Shown here: positions 1 through 8,348 of the stretch, piece after piece | Layout: each line of letters starts with the position of its first letter | Position numbering within the stretch: position 1 is the first letter of the stretch | Notes under the pieces: model-generated | What the model was told of the DNA's origin: nothing | The model's input: only the letters and a program-made list of their open reading frames with translations | Databases searched by the model: none | From: Glycomyces sp. TRM65418 | GTDB taxonomy: Bacteria; Actinomycetota; Actinomycetes; Mycobacteriales; Micromonosporaceae | Length of the DNA: 64,000 nucleotides | Assembly (NCBI RefSeq): GCF_019710475.1 | Contig: NZ_JAJFAX010000006.1 | Span: 186,001 to 250,000 of the forward strand | Direction of reading: 5' to 3' | Translations under genes and position numbers: made by a program

Positions 1-2
1 TC

Positions 3-428
3 GTCATCGCGGGCCTCCTCGTCGAGCGCGCCTACTACGACGCGATGGGCTGGGCCCAAGGGGTCCAAGGCGACGACTCGGTCATCGCCATTGGCTCCTG
101 GGGCGAGACGGCCGCGTTCGCGTCGGTCTACCCGCTGATGTACCTGGTGTACTTCGCCGCGGGCGTGGTCGTCGGCGCCGCCTCCTACCGCTGGGAGGGC
201 ACGGGCTGGCTGATTCTGGTCCCGATCCTCCCGGTCGTCTTCAGCCTCGACAACGCCGTCTACAACACCGAGCCGTTCGGGCCGGCCTGGGCGGGCGTCT
301 TCGGCCGGTTCATCGACGAATGGGGCACCGGCCTCGTGCTGATCGGGATCGCGGTCGTGACCCTCGTCCTCGTGGTCGCCGCCCACCGCATCATCATCGA
401 CATCCCGCTGCGCTCCAAGAAGGCCTGA
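3..428 (+). CDS. integral membrane protein, 5-prime truncated by window edge
   Basis: The reading frame is open from the first bases of the window and ends at a TGA just before the next gene, so the N-terminus lies outside. About 141 residues are visible, with at least three hydrophobic segments and a basic tail ending RSKKA. The next proteins downstream end in very similar tails (QAKRA, PPKRA, PHKKG), have a comparable hydrophobic layout and lie 2 bases apart. I infer a tandem family of paralogous membrane proteins, perhaps ABC-2 permease-like. No catalytic motif is visible and the function is unknown. Confidence 0.7.
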   Translation, partial: VIAGLLVERAYYDAMGWAQGVQGDDSVIAIGSWGETAAFASVYPLMYLVYFAAGVVVGAASYRWEGTGWLILVPILPVVFSLDNAVYNTEPFGPAWAGVFGRFIDEWGTGLVLIGIAVVTLVLVVAAHRIIIDIPLRSKKA

Positions 429-430
429 CC

Positions 431-1105
431 ATGGACTCCGCACTCGCGAAACGCCGCTACCGCTTCGGTCGCCGCCTCTTCACCGGCTCGGCGGTCTGCT
501 TCCGCTGGTGGCTCGTCGCCACCGCCGTCCTCACCCTCCCGGCGTCCCTCGTGACGGCCCAGGCGATCGAGACGGGCCTGTGGTCGGTCGCCGCGACCGT
601 GCTCCAGTGGTTCGCCGCCGCCGTGGCCGGGATGCTCATCTACACGAACCTGCCGGTGTGGATCTCCCGCGGCTGCACCCGCCGCGAGATCACCGTGGCC
701 TTCGCGGTCTTCGCGGCGCTGACCACCCTCGCCCTCACCGCCTACCTGGTGGCCGGGTTCGCCGCCGAGCACGCCCTGTTCGCGCTCGTCGGGGACGCGC
801 CCCGTCCGTGGAGCGAGACCATCGGGCTCGGCGCCCGCTACCTGCTCATCACACCGATCTACTTCTTCACCGGGACGCTCATCGGCGCGGCGGCCGCGCG
901 CTTCGCCGGCCGGGCCTGGTTCACCGCGGCCGTCCTCATCGGCGCCACCGGGCACTACGCGGGGATCCTCGCCCTGGAGTTCGGCACCCTCGGCGACTGG
1001 GCGCCCGCTCCCTGGGCGGGCGTCGCGCTCGCCGTCACCGCGGTCCTGGTCGCCGCCTGCGCCCTGACGCTCCGGTCCGTGCCCGTGCAAGCGAAACGAG
1101 CCTGA
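431..1105 (+). CDS. paralogous polytopic membrane protein (copy 2)
   Basis: 224 residues with a basic N-terminus (MDSALAKRRYRFGRR) and about six hydrophobic segments. A conserved cytoplasmic-type motif SRGCTRREI recurs in the next two proteins as GGLTRREF and AAGLTRKEF. Such a glycine-threonine-arginine turn is common in permease-like membrane proteins of bacterial export systems, but no ATPase is present here, so a transport role is only a guess. The ATG at 431 is 2 bases after the previous stop, suggesting translational coupling. Longer frames reading into the upstream gene are ignored because they would overlap it. Confidence 0.75.
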   Translation: MDSALAKRRYRFGRRLFTGSAVCFRWWLVATAVLTLPASLVTAQAIETGLWSVAATVLQWFAAAVAGMLIYTNLPVWISRGCTRREITVAFAVFAALTTLALTAYLVAGFAAEHALFALVGDAPRPWSETIGLGARYLLITPIYFFTGTLIGAAAARFAGRAWFTAAVLIGATGHYAGILALEFGTLGDWAPAPWAGVALAVTAVLVAACALTLRSVPVQAKRA

Positions 1106-1107
1106 CG

Positions 1108-1836
1108 ATGACCACAGTCCTCGCGCACCGCAAGTACCGCCTCGCCTCGCGACTCGCATACGACACTGCCAGGACCTTCGGCCTGTATGCCGTCGTCGCC
1201 TTCGCCGCCCTCCTCGCCGCCTCGGTGGTCTGGCGCGAGATCACCGGCGAATACGAATCCTTCGCCCAGTTGGTCCTCTTTGCGGTGCCGTTGATCGTCA
1301 TCGTCATCGCCTGGGTGCATCTCTCGAAGTCGTACCCCCTCGGGATCGCGGGGGGCCTCACCCGCCGGGAATTCCTTACCGCGTACGCGCTGTTCGGGTT
1401 GGCGACGGTCCTCGTCACGGCAGGACTCACGCAGCTCGGGCTCATGGTCGACGGTCGCTTCGCCGCGGCCCGCGGGGCCGAACCCGGCATGGGTTTCTAC
1501 GGCCTCGCCGCGTTGGAGGCGGTGGTCCGACCCGCGCTGTACTTCGCCTGCGGGGCGGCCGCGGCCGCGGCGAAGCTCAGGTTCCGAAGCACCCGGATCG
1601 GCGTCGCCCTCAGTGCGCTGATCGTCGTTGCGGTCGTCTACCGGCAGGTGGCCTACTACGCGGTGATGAAGGCCCTCGGCATGGAGAACGGCAGTGCAGA
1701 CGGATCCGTCTTCGAGTACCCCCTCGTCGATCTCTCGGCGATCCACCCCTACCTCGACCTCGTCCTCGCCGTCGCCTTCACCCTCACCGCCTGGGCTCTC
1801 CTCGCCAGGGCCCCGATGCCACCGAAGCGGGCCTGA
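1108..1836 (+). CDS. paralogous polytopic membrane protein (copy 3)
   Basis: 242 residues. The N-terminus MTTVLAHRKYRLA is identical to that of the next paralogue at 1971, and the nucleotide sequence around both starts is identical for 59 bases. It has about six hydrophobic segments and the motif GGLTRREFLTAYALFG, and ends in the basic tail PPKRA. The ATG is 2 bases after the previous stop, so it belongs to the same transcription unit. It is a member of the local tandem family and its biochemical function is unknown. Confidence 0.75.
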   Translation: MTTVLAHRKYRLASRLAYDTARTFGLYAVVAFAALLAASVVWREITGEYESFAQLVLFAVPLIVIVIAWVHLSKSYPLGIAGGLTRREFLTAYALFGLATVLVTAGLTQLGLMVDGRFAAARGAEPGMGFYGLAALEAVVRPALYFACGAAAAAAKLRFRSTRIGVALSALIVVAVVYRQVAYYAVMKALGMENGSADGSVFEYPLVDLSAIHPYLDLVLAVAFTLTAWALLARAPMPPKRA

Positions 1837-1839
1837 GCC

Positions 1840-1968
1840 ATGTCGCCCGCATGCGTCGAAGTGTCCCCCAAGGCCGTGCCGATCGTCGGCGTCCCGGCCG
1901 CCGAAGTCGGACCCCGGCCCACCGCCATGCGACTCCCGTCCGTACCCGTCCAAGCGAAACGAGCCTGA
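1840..1968 (+). pseudogene. 42-codon remnant of a duplicated membrane-protein gene
   Basis: A short open frame starts at ATG 1840 right after the stop of copy 3 and ends SVPVQAKRA, the same C-terminal peptide as copy 2 (which ends at 1105). The stop and following bases are also shared with the copy 2/copy 3 junction. The simplest reading is a tandem duplication of the copy 2-copy 3 junction in which the extra copy 2 was deleted down to its tail. It is unlikely to encode a functional protein. Confidence 0.55.
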
Positions 1969-2009
1969 CGATGACCACAGTCCTCGCGCACCGCAAGTAC
2001 CGCCTCGCC
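1951..2009 (+). repeat. 59-bp perfect direct repeat of 1088-1146
   Basis: The last codons of one gene tail, the stop and the first 13 codons of the next gene are identical at 1088-1146 and 1951-2009, including silent positions. The repeat marks a recent duplication or gene-conversion tract in this membrane-protein cluster. Confidence 0.85.
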
Positions 2010-2675
2010 CTGCGATGGGCCGCCGAAGTCGGCAAGACCTTCGGCCTCTGGACCCTGATCGCCTTCGCGGTCCTCCACCTCGTCCAGCTCGGCCTGCGGC
2101 TCTCGACGTCCTTCGAAGGCGACATGAGCTTCTACCTCCTCCGGTACCTGCCGTTCGTCCTCACCGCCGTCGGCCTGGTCTACCTCCTCAAGGCCTTCCC
2201 GCTCGCGATCGCCGCCGGTCTGACCCGCAAGGAGTTCTTCGCCGCCTTCGCCGTCTTCAGCGGGATCGCCATCGCGGGCGGCGTCGCCGTCATGCAGCTG
2301 GTCAAACTCGTCCACAACCTGTTCTACAGCGCAGACGGCGGCGGCCTCGACCTCTACGGCGCCACCCTTCTCGAGACCCTGATCCGCATGGCCGTCTACT
2401 TCACCGCCGGAGCCGCCGCCGGAGCGCTCCTGGCCCGGTTCGACCGCCGGGCCTCGGGCGGCATCCTGGCCGGTGCGGCCGTCTCGGTGCTGATCTTCCG
2501 GACCATCCCGTTCCAACTGCTGCTGGCGGAGTTCCCCGAGGACGTGGCCTTCGCAGTGGAGTACCCCGGCAGCGAGGAACTGCTGGCCCCGTTCGACGCC
2601 GTCCTCACCGTGCTGTTCGTCCTGGTCGTCTGGCTCACGCTGGCGCGGGCGCCGCTGCCGCACAAGAAAGGCTGA
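1971..2675 (+). CDS. paralogous polytopic membrane protein (copy 4)
   Basis: 234 residues. It begins like copy 3 (MTTVLAHRKYRLA) and then diverges, keeping the AAGLTRKEFFAAFAVFSG motif and a basic tail PHKKG after the last membrane segment. About six hydrophobic segments are visible. It follows the degenerate duplication scar and precedes a short possible membrane ORF and def. The family is not one I can name. The shared N-terminus with copy 3 comes from the 59-bp direct repeat. Confidence 0.75.
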   Translation: MTTVLAHRKYRLALRWAAEVGKTFGLWTLIAFAVLHLVQLGLRLSTSFEGDMSFYLLRYLPFVLTAVGLVYLLKAFPLAIAAGLTRKEFFAAFAVFSGIAIAGGVAVMQLVKLVHNLFYSADGGGLDLYGATLLETLIRMAVYFTAGAAAGALLARFDRRASGGILAGAAVSVLIFRTIPFQLLLAEFPEDVAFAVEYPGSEELLAPFDAVLTVLFVLVVWLTLARAPLPHKKG

Positions 2676-2678
2676 GCC

Positions 2679-2996
2679 ATGGCCCTCGTCCGCGCCGAAG
2701 TTCCCTTCCCCGTAGTCGTGCTGCTCGTCTGCATCGCGGCCGGCCTGGTCGCCGGACTCCTGCTCACCACCGGCCCCGGCACCGCTCGCGACGACGCGGC
2801 CCGCCGCGGCCGGGACGCGGCGGCCCCGGCCCGCACCACACCGTACGGCGACCCCTCACGGAGAGCGCTCGGCGAGTGGGACACTGGAGGACGGCCAGTA
2901 CACGCTTCGGAAGGTCAGCACATTGTCGATCCAGCCCATCCGCATCTTCGGCGACCCGGTCCTGCGCACCGCGGCCGAGGAAGTCGACACCTTTGA
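2679..2996 (+). CDS. possible small single-pass membrane protein
   Basis: 105 codons from ATG 2679, 3 bases after the copy 4 stop. Residues 9-32 form one strong hydrophobic helix followed by a charged, low-complexity tail. The reading frame overlaps the first 74 bases of def in another frame, which argues against the full length being real. The hydrophobic start and the spacing argue for a small protein. Kept with low confidence. Confidence 0.3.
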   Translation: MALVRAEVPFPVVVLLVCIAAGLVAGLLLTTGPGTARDDAARRGRDAAAPARTTPYGDPSRRALGEWDTGGRPVHASEGQHIVDPAHPHLRRPGPAHRGRGSRHL

Positions 2997-3474
2997 CAAG
3001 GAACTGCGGGGCCTCGTGAAGGACCTGCTCGACACCATGCGCGACGAAGGCGGCGCCGGGCTCGCCGCGCCGCAGCTGGGCGTCGGCAAGCGGGTCTTCG
3101 CCTTCGACGTCGACGACGTCGTCGGCCACATCGTCAACCCCGTGCTCGAGTTCCCCGACGAAGAGGAGCAGGACGGCCCCGAGGGCTGCCTCTCCCTCCC
3201 CGGGCTCTACTTCGACACGGTCCGCCGCCAGAACGTCGTCGCCAAGGGCTTCAACGAATACGGCGACCCGCTCCAGATCGTCGGCACCGGCCTCATGGCC
3301 CGCTGCCTCCAGCACGAGACCGACCACCTCGACGGCATCATCTTCATCGACCGCCTCGACGCCGAGCGCCGCAAGGCCGCGATGGCCGAGATCCAGGCCC
3401 AGGACTGGTACAACGAAGACGTCAAAGTCAAAATCACCCCCCACGACTCCAAGGGTGTGTTCTTCAAACGATGA
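2923..3474 (+). CDS. def: peptide deformylase
   Basis: Metallohydrolase that removes the formyl group from the N-terminal methionine of new proteins; cytosolic and ribosome-associated. 183 residues, normal length. All three family motifs are present: GAGLAAPQ at 44-51, EGCLSLPG with the metal-ligand Cys89, and HETDH at 131-135 (two histidine ligands and the catalytic Glu132). The start is taken as TTG 2923 because the protein then begins directly at the conserved [13 protein letters not shown] region. The stop overlaps the fmt ATG, so deformylase and formyltransferase are translationally coupled. Confidence 0.95.
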   Translation: MSIQPIRIFGDPVLRTAAEEVDTFDKELRGLVKDLLDTMRDEGGAGLAAPQLGVGKRVFAFDVDDVVGHIVNPVLEFPDEEEQDGPEGCLSLPGLYFDTVRRQNVVAKGFNEYGDPLQIVGTGLMARCLQHETDHLDGIIFIDRLDAERRKAAMAEIQAQDWYNEDVKVKITPHDSKGVFFKR

Positions 3475-4394
3475 GGATCGTCTTCGCCGGGACCCCGGAG
3501 GTCGCACTGCCGACCCTGGAGGCCCTCCACGGATCCGACCACGAGGTCGTCGCCGTCCTCACCCGACCCGACGCGCGCACCGGCCGCGGCCGCAAGCTCT
3601 CCCGCTCGCCCGTCGCCGCCTGGGCCGACGAGCACGGCATCGAGACGCTCACCCCCGCCAAACCGCGCGAGCCCGAGTTCCTCGAGCGCCTCCGCGATCT
3701 CGACGCCGACATCGTGCCCGTCGTCGCCTACGGCGCGCTCGTCCCGCCCGCCGCCCTGGAGATCCCGCGCCTGGGCTGGATCAACCTCCACTTCTCGCTC
3801 CTGCCCGCGTGGCGCGGCGCCGCGCCCGTGCAGCACGCCGTGCTCGCCGGGGACGAGATGACCGGCGCCTGCGTCTTCCAGCTCGAAGAAGGCCTCGACA
3901 CGGGCCCCGTGTACGGCCGCCTCACCGAGCCCATCGAGCCGCACGACACCGCGGGGTCGCTCCTCGAACGCCTCGCCGTCGCCGGCGCCCGCCTCACCGT
4001 CGACGTCGTGAACGCCCTCGGCGAGGGCCTCGTCGTCGGCGAACCCCAACCCGACGACGGCGTCTCCTACGCCCCCAAGATCACCGTCGACGACGCCCGC
4101 GTCCGCTGGACCGACCCGGCCTTCGCCGTCGACCGCCGCATCCGCGCCGTCACCCCCGCGCCCGGCGCCTGGACCGACTACGACGGCCAGCGCCTGCGCC
4201 TGGGCCCCGTCCGGGTCGACCCCGAAGGCCCGAGCCTCGCGCCCGGCGAGGTCGCCGTCGCCAAGAAGGCCGTCCACGTCGGCACCGCCACCGACCCGGT
4301 CCGTCTCGACCGGGTCCAACCCGCAGGGAAGAAGCCCATGGACGCCGCAGCATGGGGCCGCGGCCTCCCGACCGAGGCGCCGGTGTTCGCATGA
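3471..4394 (+). CDS. fmt: methionyl-tRNA formyltransferase
   Basis: Transfers a formyl group from 10-formyl-tetrahydrofolate to initiator Met-tRNA. 307 residues, typical length. The N-terminus [12 protein letters not shown] begins the formyltransferase Rossmann fold. The signature [18 protein letters not shown] and the downstream EGLDTGPV contain the Asn-His-Asp active-site set of the family, and a C-terminal OB-like domain follows. The ATG overlaps the def stop by 4 bases and its own stop overlaps the next ATG, giving a def-fmt-rsmB translation operon. Confidence 0.96.
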   Translation: MRIVFAGTPEVALPTLEALHGSDHEVVAVLTRPDARTGRGRKLSRSPVAAWADEHGIETLTPAKPREPEFLERLRDLDADIVPVVAYGALVPPAALEIPRLGWINLHFSLLPAWRGAAPVQHAVLAGDEMTGACVFQLEEGLDTGPVYGRLTEPIEPHDTAGSLLERLAVAGARLTVDVVNALGEGLVVGEPQPDDGVSYAPKITVDDARVRWTDPAFAVDRRIRAVTPAPGAWTDYDGQRLRLGPVRVDPEGPSLAPGEVAVAKKAVHVGTATDPVRLDRVQPAGKKPMDAAAWGRGLPTEAPVFA

Positions 4395-5770
4395 GCGACC
4401 GCCGCAAGCGCGCCAAGCGCGAACCTGCGAACGACCGCCCGAACGTGAACCCGCGACGCGTCGCCTTCGATGCGATCCGCGCCGTCACCGCCGACAACGC
4501 CTACGCCAACCTCGTCCTGCCGCGGATGCTCGCCGAGACCGACAACACCGGCCGCGACGCCGGGCTGGCCACCGAGCTCACCTACGGGACGCTCCGCAGC
4601 CTGGGCACGCTCGAGGCGATCCTCACGGCCGCTTCCGGGCGCGACATGCGCGAACTCCAGCAGGACCTCGTCGACGCCCTCTGCCTGGGCGCCTACCAGC
4701 TCCTGTACATGCGCATCCCGCCGCACGCGGCCGTGGCGACCACCGTCAGCCTCGTCAAGGCCGCCGTCTCGCCGCGCGTGTCGGGCCTGGCGAACGCGGT
4801 GCTCCGCAAGGTCGCCGCCAAGGACCTCGACGAATGGGCCGAGTCCCTCGCCACCGGCGACCGCCTCGCCGACCTCTCCCTGCGCTACGCGCATCCGCAG
4901 TGGATCAGCACCGAGTTCGAAGCGGTCCTCGGGCCCGACGAACTCCCCGCCGCGCTCGCCGCGGACAACGTGGCCCCGCCGGTCCACCTGTGCGCCAAGC
5001 CGGGCCGCATCACCAAGGGCGACCTCTCGCGCGAGACGCGCGGCGGCGTGCACGGCCAGTGGTCGCCGTACGCGGTCTACCTGCCCAGCGGCGACCCGGG
5101 GCGCGTCAAGTCCGTCGCCACGGGCCTCGCCCACGTGCAGGACGAGGGCAGCCAACTGGTGGCCGCCGCACTCGCGGAGGCGCCGCTGGAAGGCCCGGAC
5201 CGGTCCTGGGTGGACCTGTGCGCGGGCCCCGGCGGCAAGACCGCGCTCCTCGGCGCGATCGCCGCGCAGCGCGACGCCGTGATCGACGCCGTGGAGATCC
5301 AGCAGCACCGAGCCGAGCTCGTCGCCAAGGCCGCCAAGGGACTCCCGGTCACCGTCCACATCGGCGACGGCCGCGAGTTCGGCGAGGACGGCAGCGCCGA
5401 CCGCGTGCTCGTCGACGCGCCCTGCTCGGGACTCGGCGCGCTGCGCCGCCGTCCGGAGGCGCGCTGGCGCAAGGAGCGCGGCGACGTCGACGGCCTCGTG
5501 CCGCTGCAGCGGGAGCTGCTCGCCGCGGGCCTGCGCCTCGCCCGCACGGGCGGGATCGTCGCGTACGCGACCTGCTCGCCGGTGATCGCCGAGACCGAGG
5601 AGGTCGTGGCGGCGGTCCTCAAGGCCGGGGGAGCGGAGCTCGTCCGTCCTCAATGGCTCACCGGCCGCGTGCCCGACGCCGAACGCGGCGACTTCGCGCA
5701 GCTGTGGCCCCACCGGCACGGGGCCGACGCGATGTTCCTTGCGCTGCTGCGAAAAACCGGCAACCGGTAA
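4391..5770 (+). CDS. rsmB: 16S rRNA m5C967 methyltransferase RsmB (Sun/Fmu)
   Basis: S-adenosylmethionine-dependent cytosine-C5 methyltransferase acting on 16S rRNA. 459 residues: a basic start, an N-terminal NusB-like helical domain (roughly 20-150), then the Rossmann methyltransferase domain. The SAM loop [17 protein letters not shown], the motif IV cysteine in [19 protein letters not shown] and the catalytic cysteine in [14 protein letters not shown] are all visible. It overlaps fmt by 4 bases. A strong hairpin terminator follows 15 bases after the stop. Confidence 0.94.
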   Translation: MSDRRKRAKREPANDRPNVNPRRVAFDAIRAVTADNAYANLVLPRMLAETDNTGRDAGLATELTYGTLRSLGTLEAILTAASGRDMRELQQDLVDALCLGAYQLLYMRIPPHAAVATTVSLVKAAVSPRVSGLANAVLRKVAAKDLDEWAESLATGDRLADLSLRYAHPQWISTEFEAVLGPDELPAALAADNVAPPVHLCAKPGRITKGDLSRETRGGVHGQWSPYAVYLPSGDPGRVKSVATGLAHVQDEGSQLVAAALAEAPLEGPDRSWVDLCAGPGGKTALLGAIAAQRDAVIDAVEIQQHRAELVAKAAKGLPVTVHIGDGREFGEDGSADRVLVDAPCSGLGALRRRPEARWRKERGDVDGLVPLQRELLAAGLRLARTGGIVAYATCSPVIAETEEVVAAVLKAGGAELVRPQWLTGRVPDAERGDFAQLWPHRHGADAMFLALLRKTGNR

Positions 5771-5785
5771 CACTCCAGCTCGACG

Positions 5786-5813
5786 GGCTCCGCAGGATTT
5801 CTCCTGCGGGGCC
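5786..5813 (+). terminator. intrinsic terminator of the def-fmt-rsmB operon
   Basis: Arms 5786-5797 and 5802-5813 pair over 12 positions (core CCGCAGGA/TCCTGCGG, one G-T pair) around a TTTC loop, followed by a short T-containing tail. It separates rsmB from the cellulase gene. Confidence 0.8.
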
Positions 5814-5829
5814 TTGTCCGTCCCAGAAT

Positions 5830-5843
5830 TGGAAGCGCTACCA
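5830..5843 (+). promoter_or_regulatory. CebR/CelR-like operator upstream of the cellulase
   Basis: TGGAAGCGCTACCA differs at two positions from the palindrome TGGGAGCGCTCCCA, the established binding site of the cellobiose-responsive LacI-family repressor CebR/CelR of Streptomyces and Thermobifida. It lies 62 bases before the GH6 start, where such operators normally sit. The regulator gene itself is not in the window. The assignment is inference from motif and context. Confidence 0.75.
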
Positions 5844-5904
5844 TACATAGATATAAGTGAATGTTCTCCAGGTTACCGGCATCTACGAACCCAAGGAGCA
5901 CCAG

Positions 5905-7257
5905 ATGAAACGACGACAGCGACTCGCGGCGATCGTCGCGGGAGCGGCCACGGCGGCCGTGGCGGCACTCGGCGCAGGCTTCCTCCTCAGCCCGAACGCG
6001 GGCGCGCAGGACGACGTGTCGGCACAGGCGCAAGCACTGTGGACGAACCCCGATACGCAGGCGGCCCGCTGGGTCGCGGCGAACCCGAACGACTCCCGCG
6101 CGGCCATGATCCGCGACCGCATCGCCGAGACCCCGGCGGGCAACTGGTTCACCAGGCACAACCCCTCCACGATCAAGGCCGACGTCGAATCCGTGGTCGC
6201 CGCGGCGTCCGCCGACGGCGCCGCGCCGATCATGGTCGTCTACAACATCCCCAACCGCGACTGCGGCGGCCACTCCGGCGGCGGGGCCCCCGACCACCAG
6301 TCCTACCGGCAATGGGTCGACCAGTTCGCCGCCGGGCTCTCCGGGCCCGCCTACATCGTCCTCGAGCCCGACACCCTCCCGCACAACTGCGCCAACGAGA
6401 GCGAACGCCAGCAGATCAACCAGTCGCTGACCCACGCGGTGCAGGCCATCAAGAACGCCGAGTCCCAGGCCAAGGTCTACATCGACATCGGCCACTCCAA
6501 CTGGCTCGCCCCCGCCACGGCCGCCCAGCGCCTCCGGGACGCGGGCGTCCAGTACGCCGACGGCTTCGCGCTCAACACCTCCAACTACCGCACCACCGAG
6601 GAGTCCAGCGCCTACGCGCAGCAGATCCAGAACATCATCGGGTCCGACAAGGGCGCGGTGATCGACACCAGCCGCAACGGCAACGGCCCCGCCGGCGACG
6701 AGTGGTGCGACCCGGCCGGGCGCGCCATCGGTGACTTCCCGACCACCTCCACCGGCGTCAACGGCGTCGACGCCTTCCTGTGGGTCAAGCTCCCCGGCGA
6801 AGCCGACGGCTGCGCCGGCTCCGCGGGCCAGTTCATCCCCGACCTGGCCTACCAGCTCGCCAGTAACGCCGGCAGCGACTGGCCCGGCGACGTCGAGCCG
6901 ACCGACCCGGTCACCGACCCGACCTCGGACGACCCCACCAGCGACGAGCCCACCACCGGCGGCCCGGGCGAGACGGACTGCACCGTCCACATCGAAGTCG
7001 TCAGCTCCTGGGACTCGGGCTGGCAGGGCAAGGTCTCGATGACCTCCGACCAGGCCGTCAACGGCTGGACCGTCTCGTGGACCTGGCCCGGCTCCCAATC
7101 GGTCACGAGCAGCTGGAACACCCAGCTGAGCACCTCGGGATCCACCGTGACCGCCAAGGACGTCGGCTGGAACGCCAGCGTCGCGGCGGGTCAGACCAAG
7201 GAGCTCTTCGGCTTCGTCGCCTCCGGCCCCGCGGCCGGCATGGAGGTCGCCTGCTGA
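5905..7257 (+). CDS. secreted GH6 cellulase with CBM2 domain
   Basis: Glycoside hydrolase family 6 beta-1,4-glucanase, 450 residues. A signal peptide (KRRQR then a hydrophobic stretch, about 1-34) precedes the catalytic domain. The GH6 signatures are [10 protein letters not shown] with the acid/base Asp119 and [10 protein letters not shown] at about 151-160. A Thr/Asp/Pro linker (about 328-350) leads to a C-terminal CBM2 cellulose-binding domain with the expected bracketing cysteines and exposed tryptophans. ATG 5905 is chosen over an upstream in-frame GTG because AAGGAG precedes it and the signal peptide starts there. Whether it acts as an endo- or exo-enzyme cannot be read off. A CebR-like operator suggests cellobiose induction. 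Confidence 0.93.
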   Translation: MKRRQRLAAIVAGAATAAVAALGAGFLLSPNAGAQDDVSAQAQALWTNPDTQAARWVAANPNDSRAAMIRDRIAETPAGNWFTRHNPSTIKADVESVVAAASADGAAPIMVVYNIPNRDCGGHSGGGAPDHQSYRQWVDQFAAGLSGPAYIVLEPDTLPHNCANESERQQINQSLTHAVQAIKNAESQAKVYIDIGHSNWLAPATAAQRLRDAGVQYADGFALNTSNYRTTEESSAYAQQIQNIIGSDKGAVIDTSRNGNGPAGDEWCDPAGRAIGDFPTTSTGVNGVDAFLWVKLPGEADGCAGSAGQFIPDLAYQLASNAGSDWPGDVEPTDPVTDPTSDDPTSDEPTTGGPGETDCTVHIEVVSSWDSGWQGKVSMTSDQAVNGWTVSWTWPGSQSVTSSWNTQLSTSGSTVTAKDVGWNASVAAGQTKELFGFVASGPAAGMEVAC

Positions 7258-7309
7258 CCTGAACCACATCAGGGACGAGGTGTCCGGCCTGCGTCGCGGT
7301 TTCGCGACC

Positions 7310-7315
7310 TACACT
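7310..7315 (+). promoter_or_regulatory. -10 element of a leaderless rpe promoter
   Basis: TACACT ends exactly 6 bases before GTG 7322, so a transcript starting about 7 bases downstream would begin at the start codon. No Shine-Dalgarno sequence is visible. The same spacing recurs at several other genes here. Confidence 0.55.
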
Positions 7316-7321
7316 GTGCGT

Positions 7322-8017
7322 GTGGCACAGTTCCAAGCGGCGCAGGCCGACACCGTCATCGCTCCCAGTCTCCTGGCGGCGGACTTCGCCCGCCTCGCCG
7401 AGGCGGCCGCCGCCGTCGAAGGCTCGGTCGACTGGCTCCACGTCGACGTCATGGACAACCACTTCGTCCCCAACCTCACGCTCGGCCCGCCGGTCGTCAA
7501 GTCCCTCAAGGCGTCCACGGACATCCCGCTCGACTGCCACCTCATGATCGAGGCCCCCGAGCGGTGGGCCACCGGGTACGCCGAGCTCGGCGCCTACAAC
7601 GTGACCTTCCACGCCGAGGCCGCCGCCGATCCCGTGGCCCTCGCCAAGGACCTGCGCGCCGCGGGCGCCAAGGCCGGCCTCGCGATCGACCGCGACACGC
7701 CCGTCGAGGACTACCTCGACCTCCTCCCGGCGTTCGACACCCTCCTCATCATGACCATCAAGGCCGGGTTCGGCGGCCAGTCCTTCATCCCCGAACTGCT
7801 CGACAAGGTCCGCACCGCGCGCGCGCACGCCGACGCCGGACACCTCGAGCTGCGCATCGAAGTCGACGGCGGCATCGCCGACGACACCATCGCCGCCGCC
7901 GCCGAAGCCGGAGCCGACGCGTTCGTCGCCGGCACCGCGGTCTACGGCGCGGACGACCCCGCCGATGCGGCCCGGCGCCTGCGCGCCCGCGCCGACGCGG
8001 CGCGATCATCAGCGTGA
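7322..8017 (+). CDS. rpe: ribulose-phosphate 3-epimerase
   Basis: Interconverts ribulose-5-phosphate and xylulose-5-phosphate in the pentose-phosphate pathway. 231 residues from GTG 7322. The TIM-barrel signature is complete: [12 protein letters not shown], the metal and catalytic region [48 protein letters not shown] and the phosphate-binding EVDGGI...[16 protein letters not shown] 7322 is preferred over GTG 7316 and an upstream frame because a TACACT -10 element lies 6 bases before it. rpe next to rib genes is the usual actinobacterial order; ribulose-5-phosphate is also the substrate of ribBA. Confidence 0.94.
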   Translation: MAQFQAAQADTVIAPSLLAADFARLAEAAAAVEGSVDWLHVDVMDNHFVPNLTLGPPVVKSLKASTDIPLDCHLMIEAPERWATGYAELGAYNVTFHAEAAADPVALAKDLRAAGAKAGLAIDRDTPVEDYLDLLPAFDTLLIMTIKAGFGGQSFIPELLDKVRTARAHADAGHLELRIEVDGGIADDTIAAAAEAGADAFVAGTAVYGADDPADAARRLRARADAARSSA

Positions 8018-8040
8018 GCCGCCATGGGCCCTCCCGTCAC

Positions 8041-8268
8041 CCTCCACCACCCGAACCGGACGTCGCTACGCGGCGGCCGCGCTCACTCCCGTCCAACCCT
8101 CCACCACCCGAACCGGACGCCGCTGCGCGGCGGCCGCGCTCACTCCCGTCCAACCCTCCACCACCCGAACCGGACGTCGCTACGCGGCGGCCGCGCTCAC
8201 TCCCGTCCAACCCTCCACCACCCGAACCGGACGCCGCTGCGCGGCGGCCCGGCGCACCTCCGTCGGAC
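8041..8268 (+). repeat. 57-bp tandem repeat, four units, with decayed extra copies
   Basis: Units start at 8041, 8098, 8155 and 8212. Units 1 and 3 share GTCGCTACG where units 2 and 4 have GCCGCTGCG, so the array is a duplicated 114-bp dimer. Weaker half-copies containing GCCGCTGCGCGGCGGCCC continue to about 8310. The unit is a multiple of three, so frames stay open through it, but neither neighbouring family has such a domain. I treat it as intergenic. Confidence 0.9.
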
Positions 8269-8348
8269 CGGCCCCGACCGGATGCCGCTGCGCGGCGGCC
8301 CGGCCCGCCCCCGTCGCACCCGCCCTCGCCCCGCAACGAGCCGACGCC

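Noticed and set aside
508-1105. Long open frames on both strands overlapping the membrane-protein genes and many other genes (for example 3455-4390, 13021-14838, 56219-58582, 61399-63252)
   Set aside because: They are Arg/Pro/Gly-rich or Val/Asp/Gly-rich shadow frames produced by high GC; the real proteins in the alternative frames have family motifs.
7965-8348. GGDEF protein with an N-terminal repeat domain (PSTTRTGRRYAAAALTPVQ-like)
   Set aside because: The frame is open only because the 57-bp unit is divisible by three; it would overlap the end of rpe and has no start signal. The receiver domain begins at 8349.
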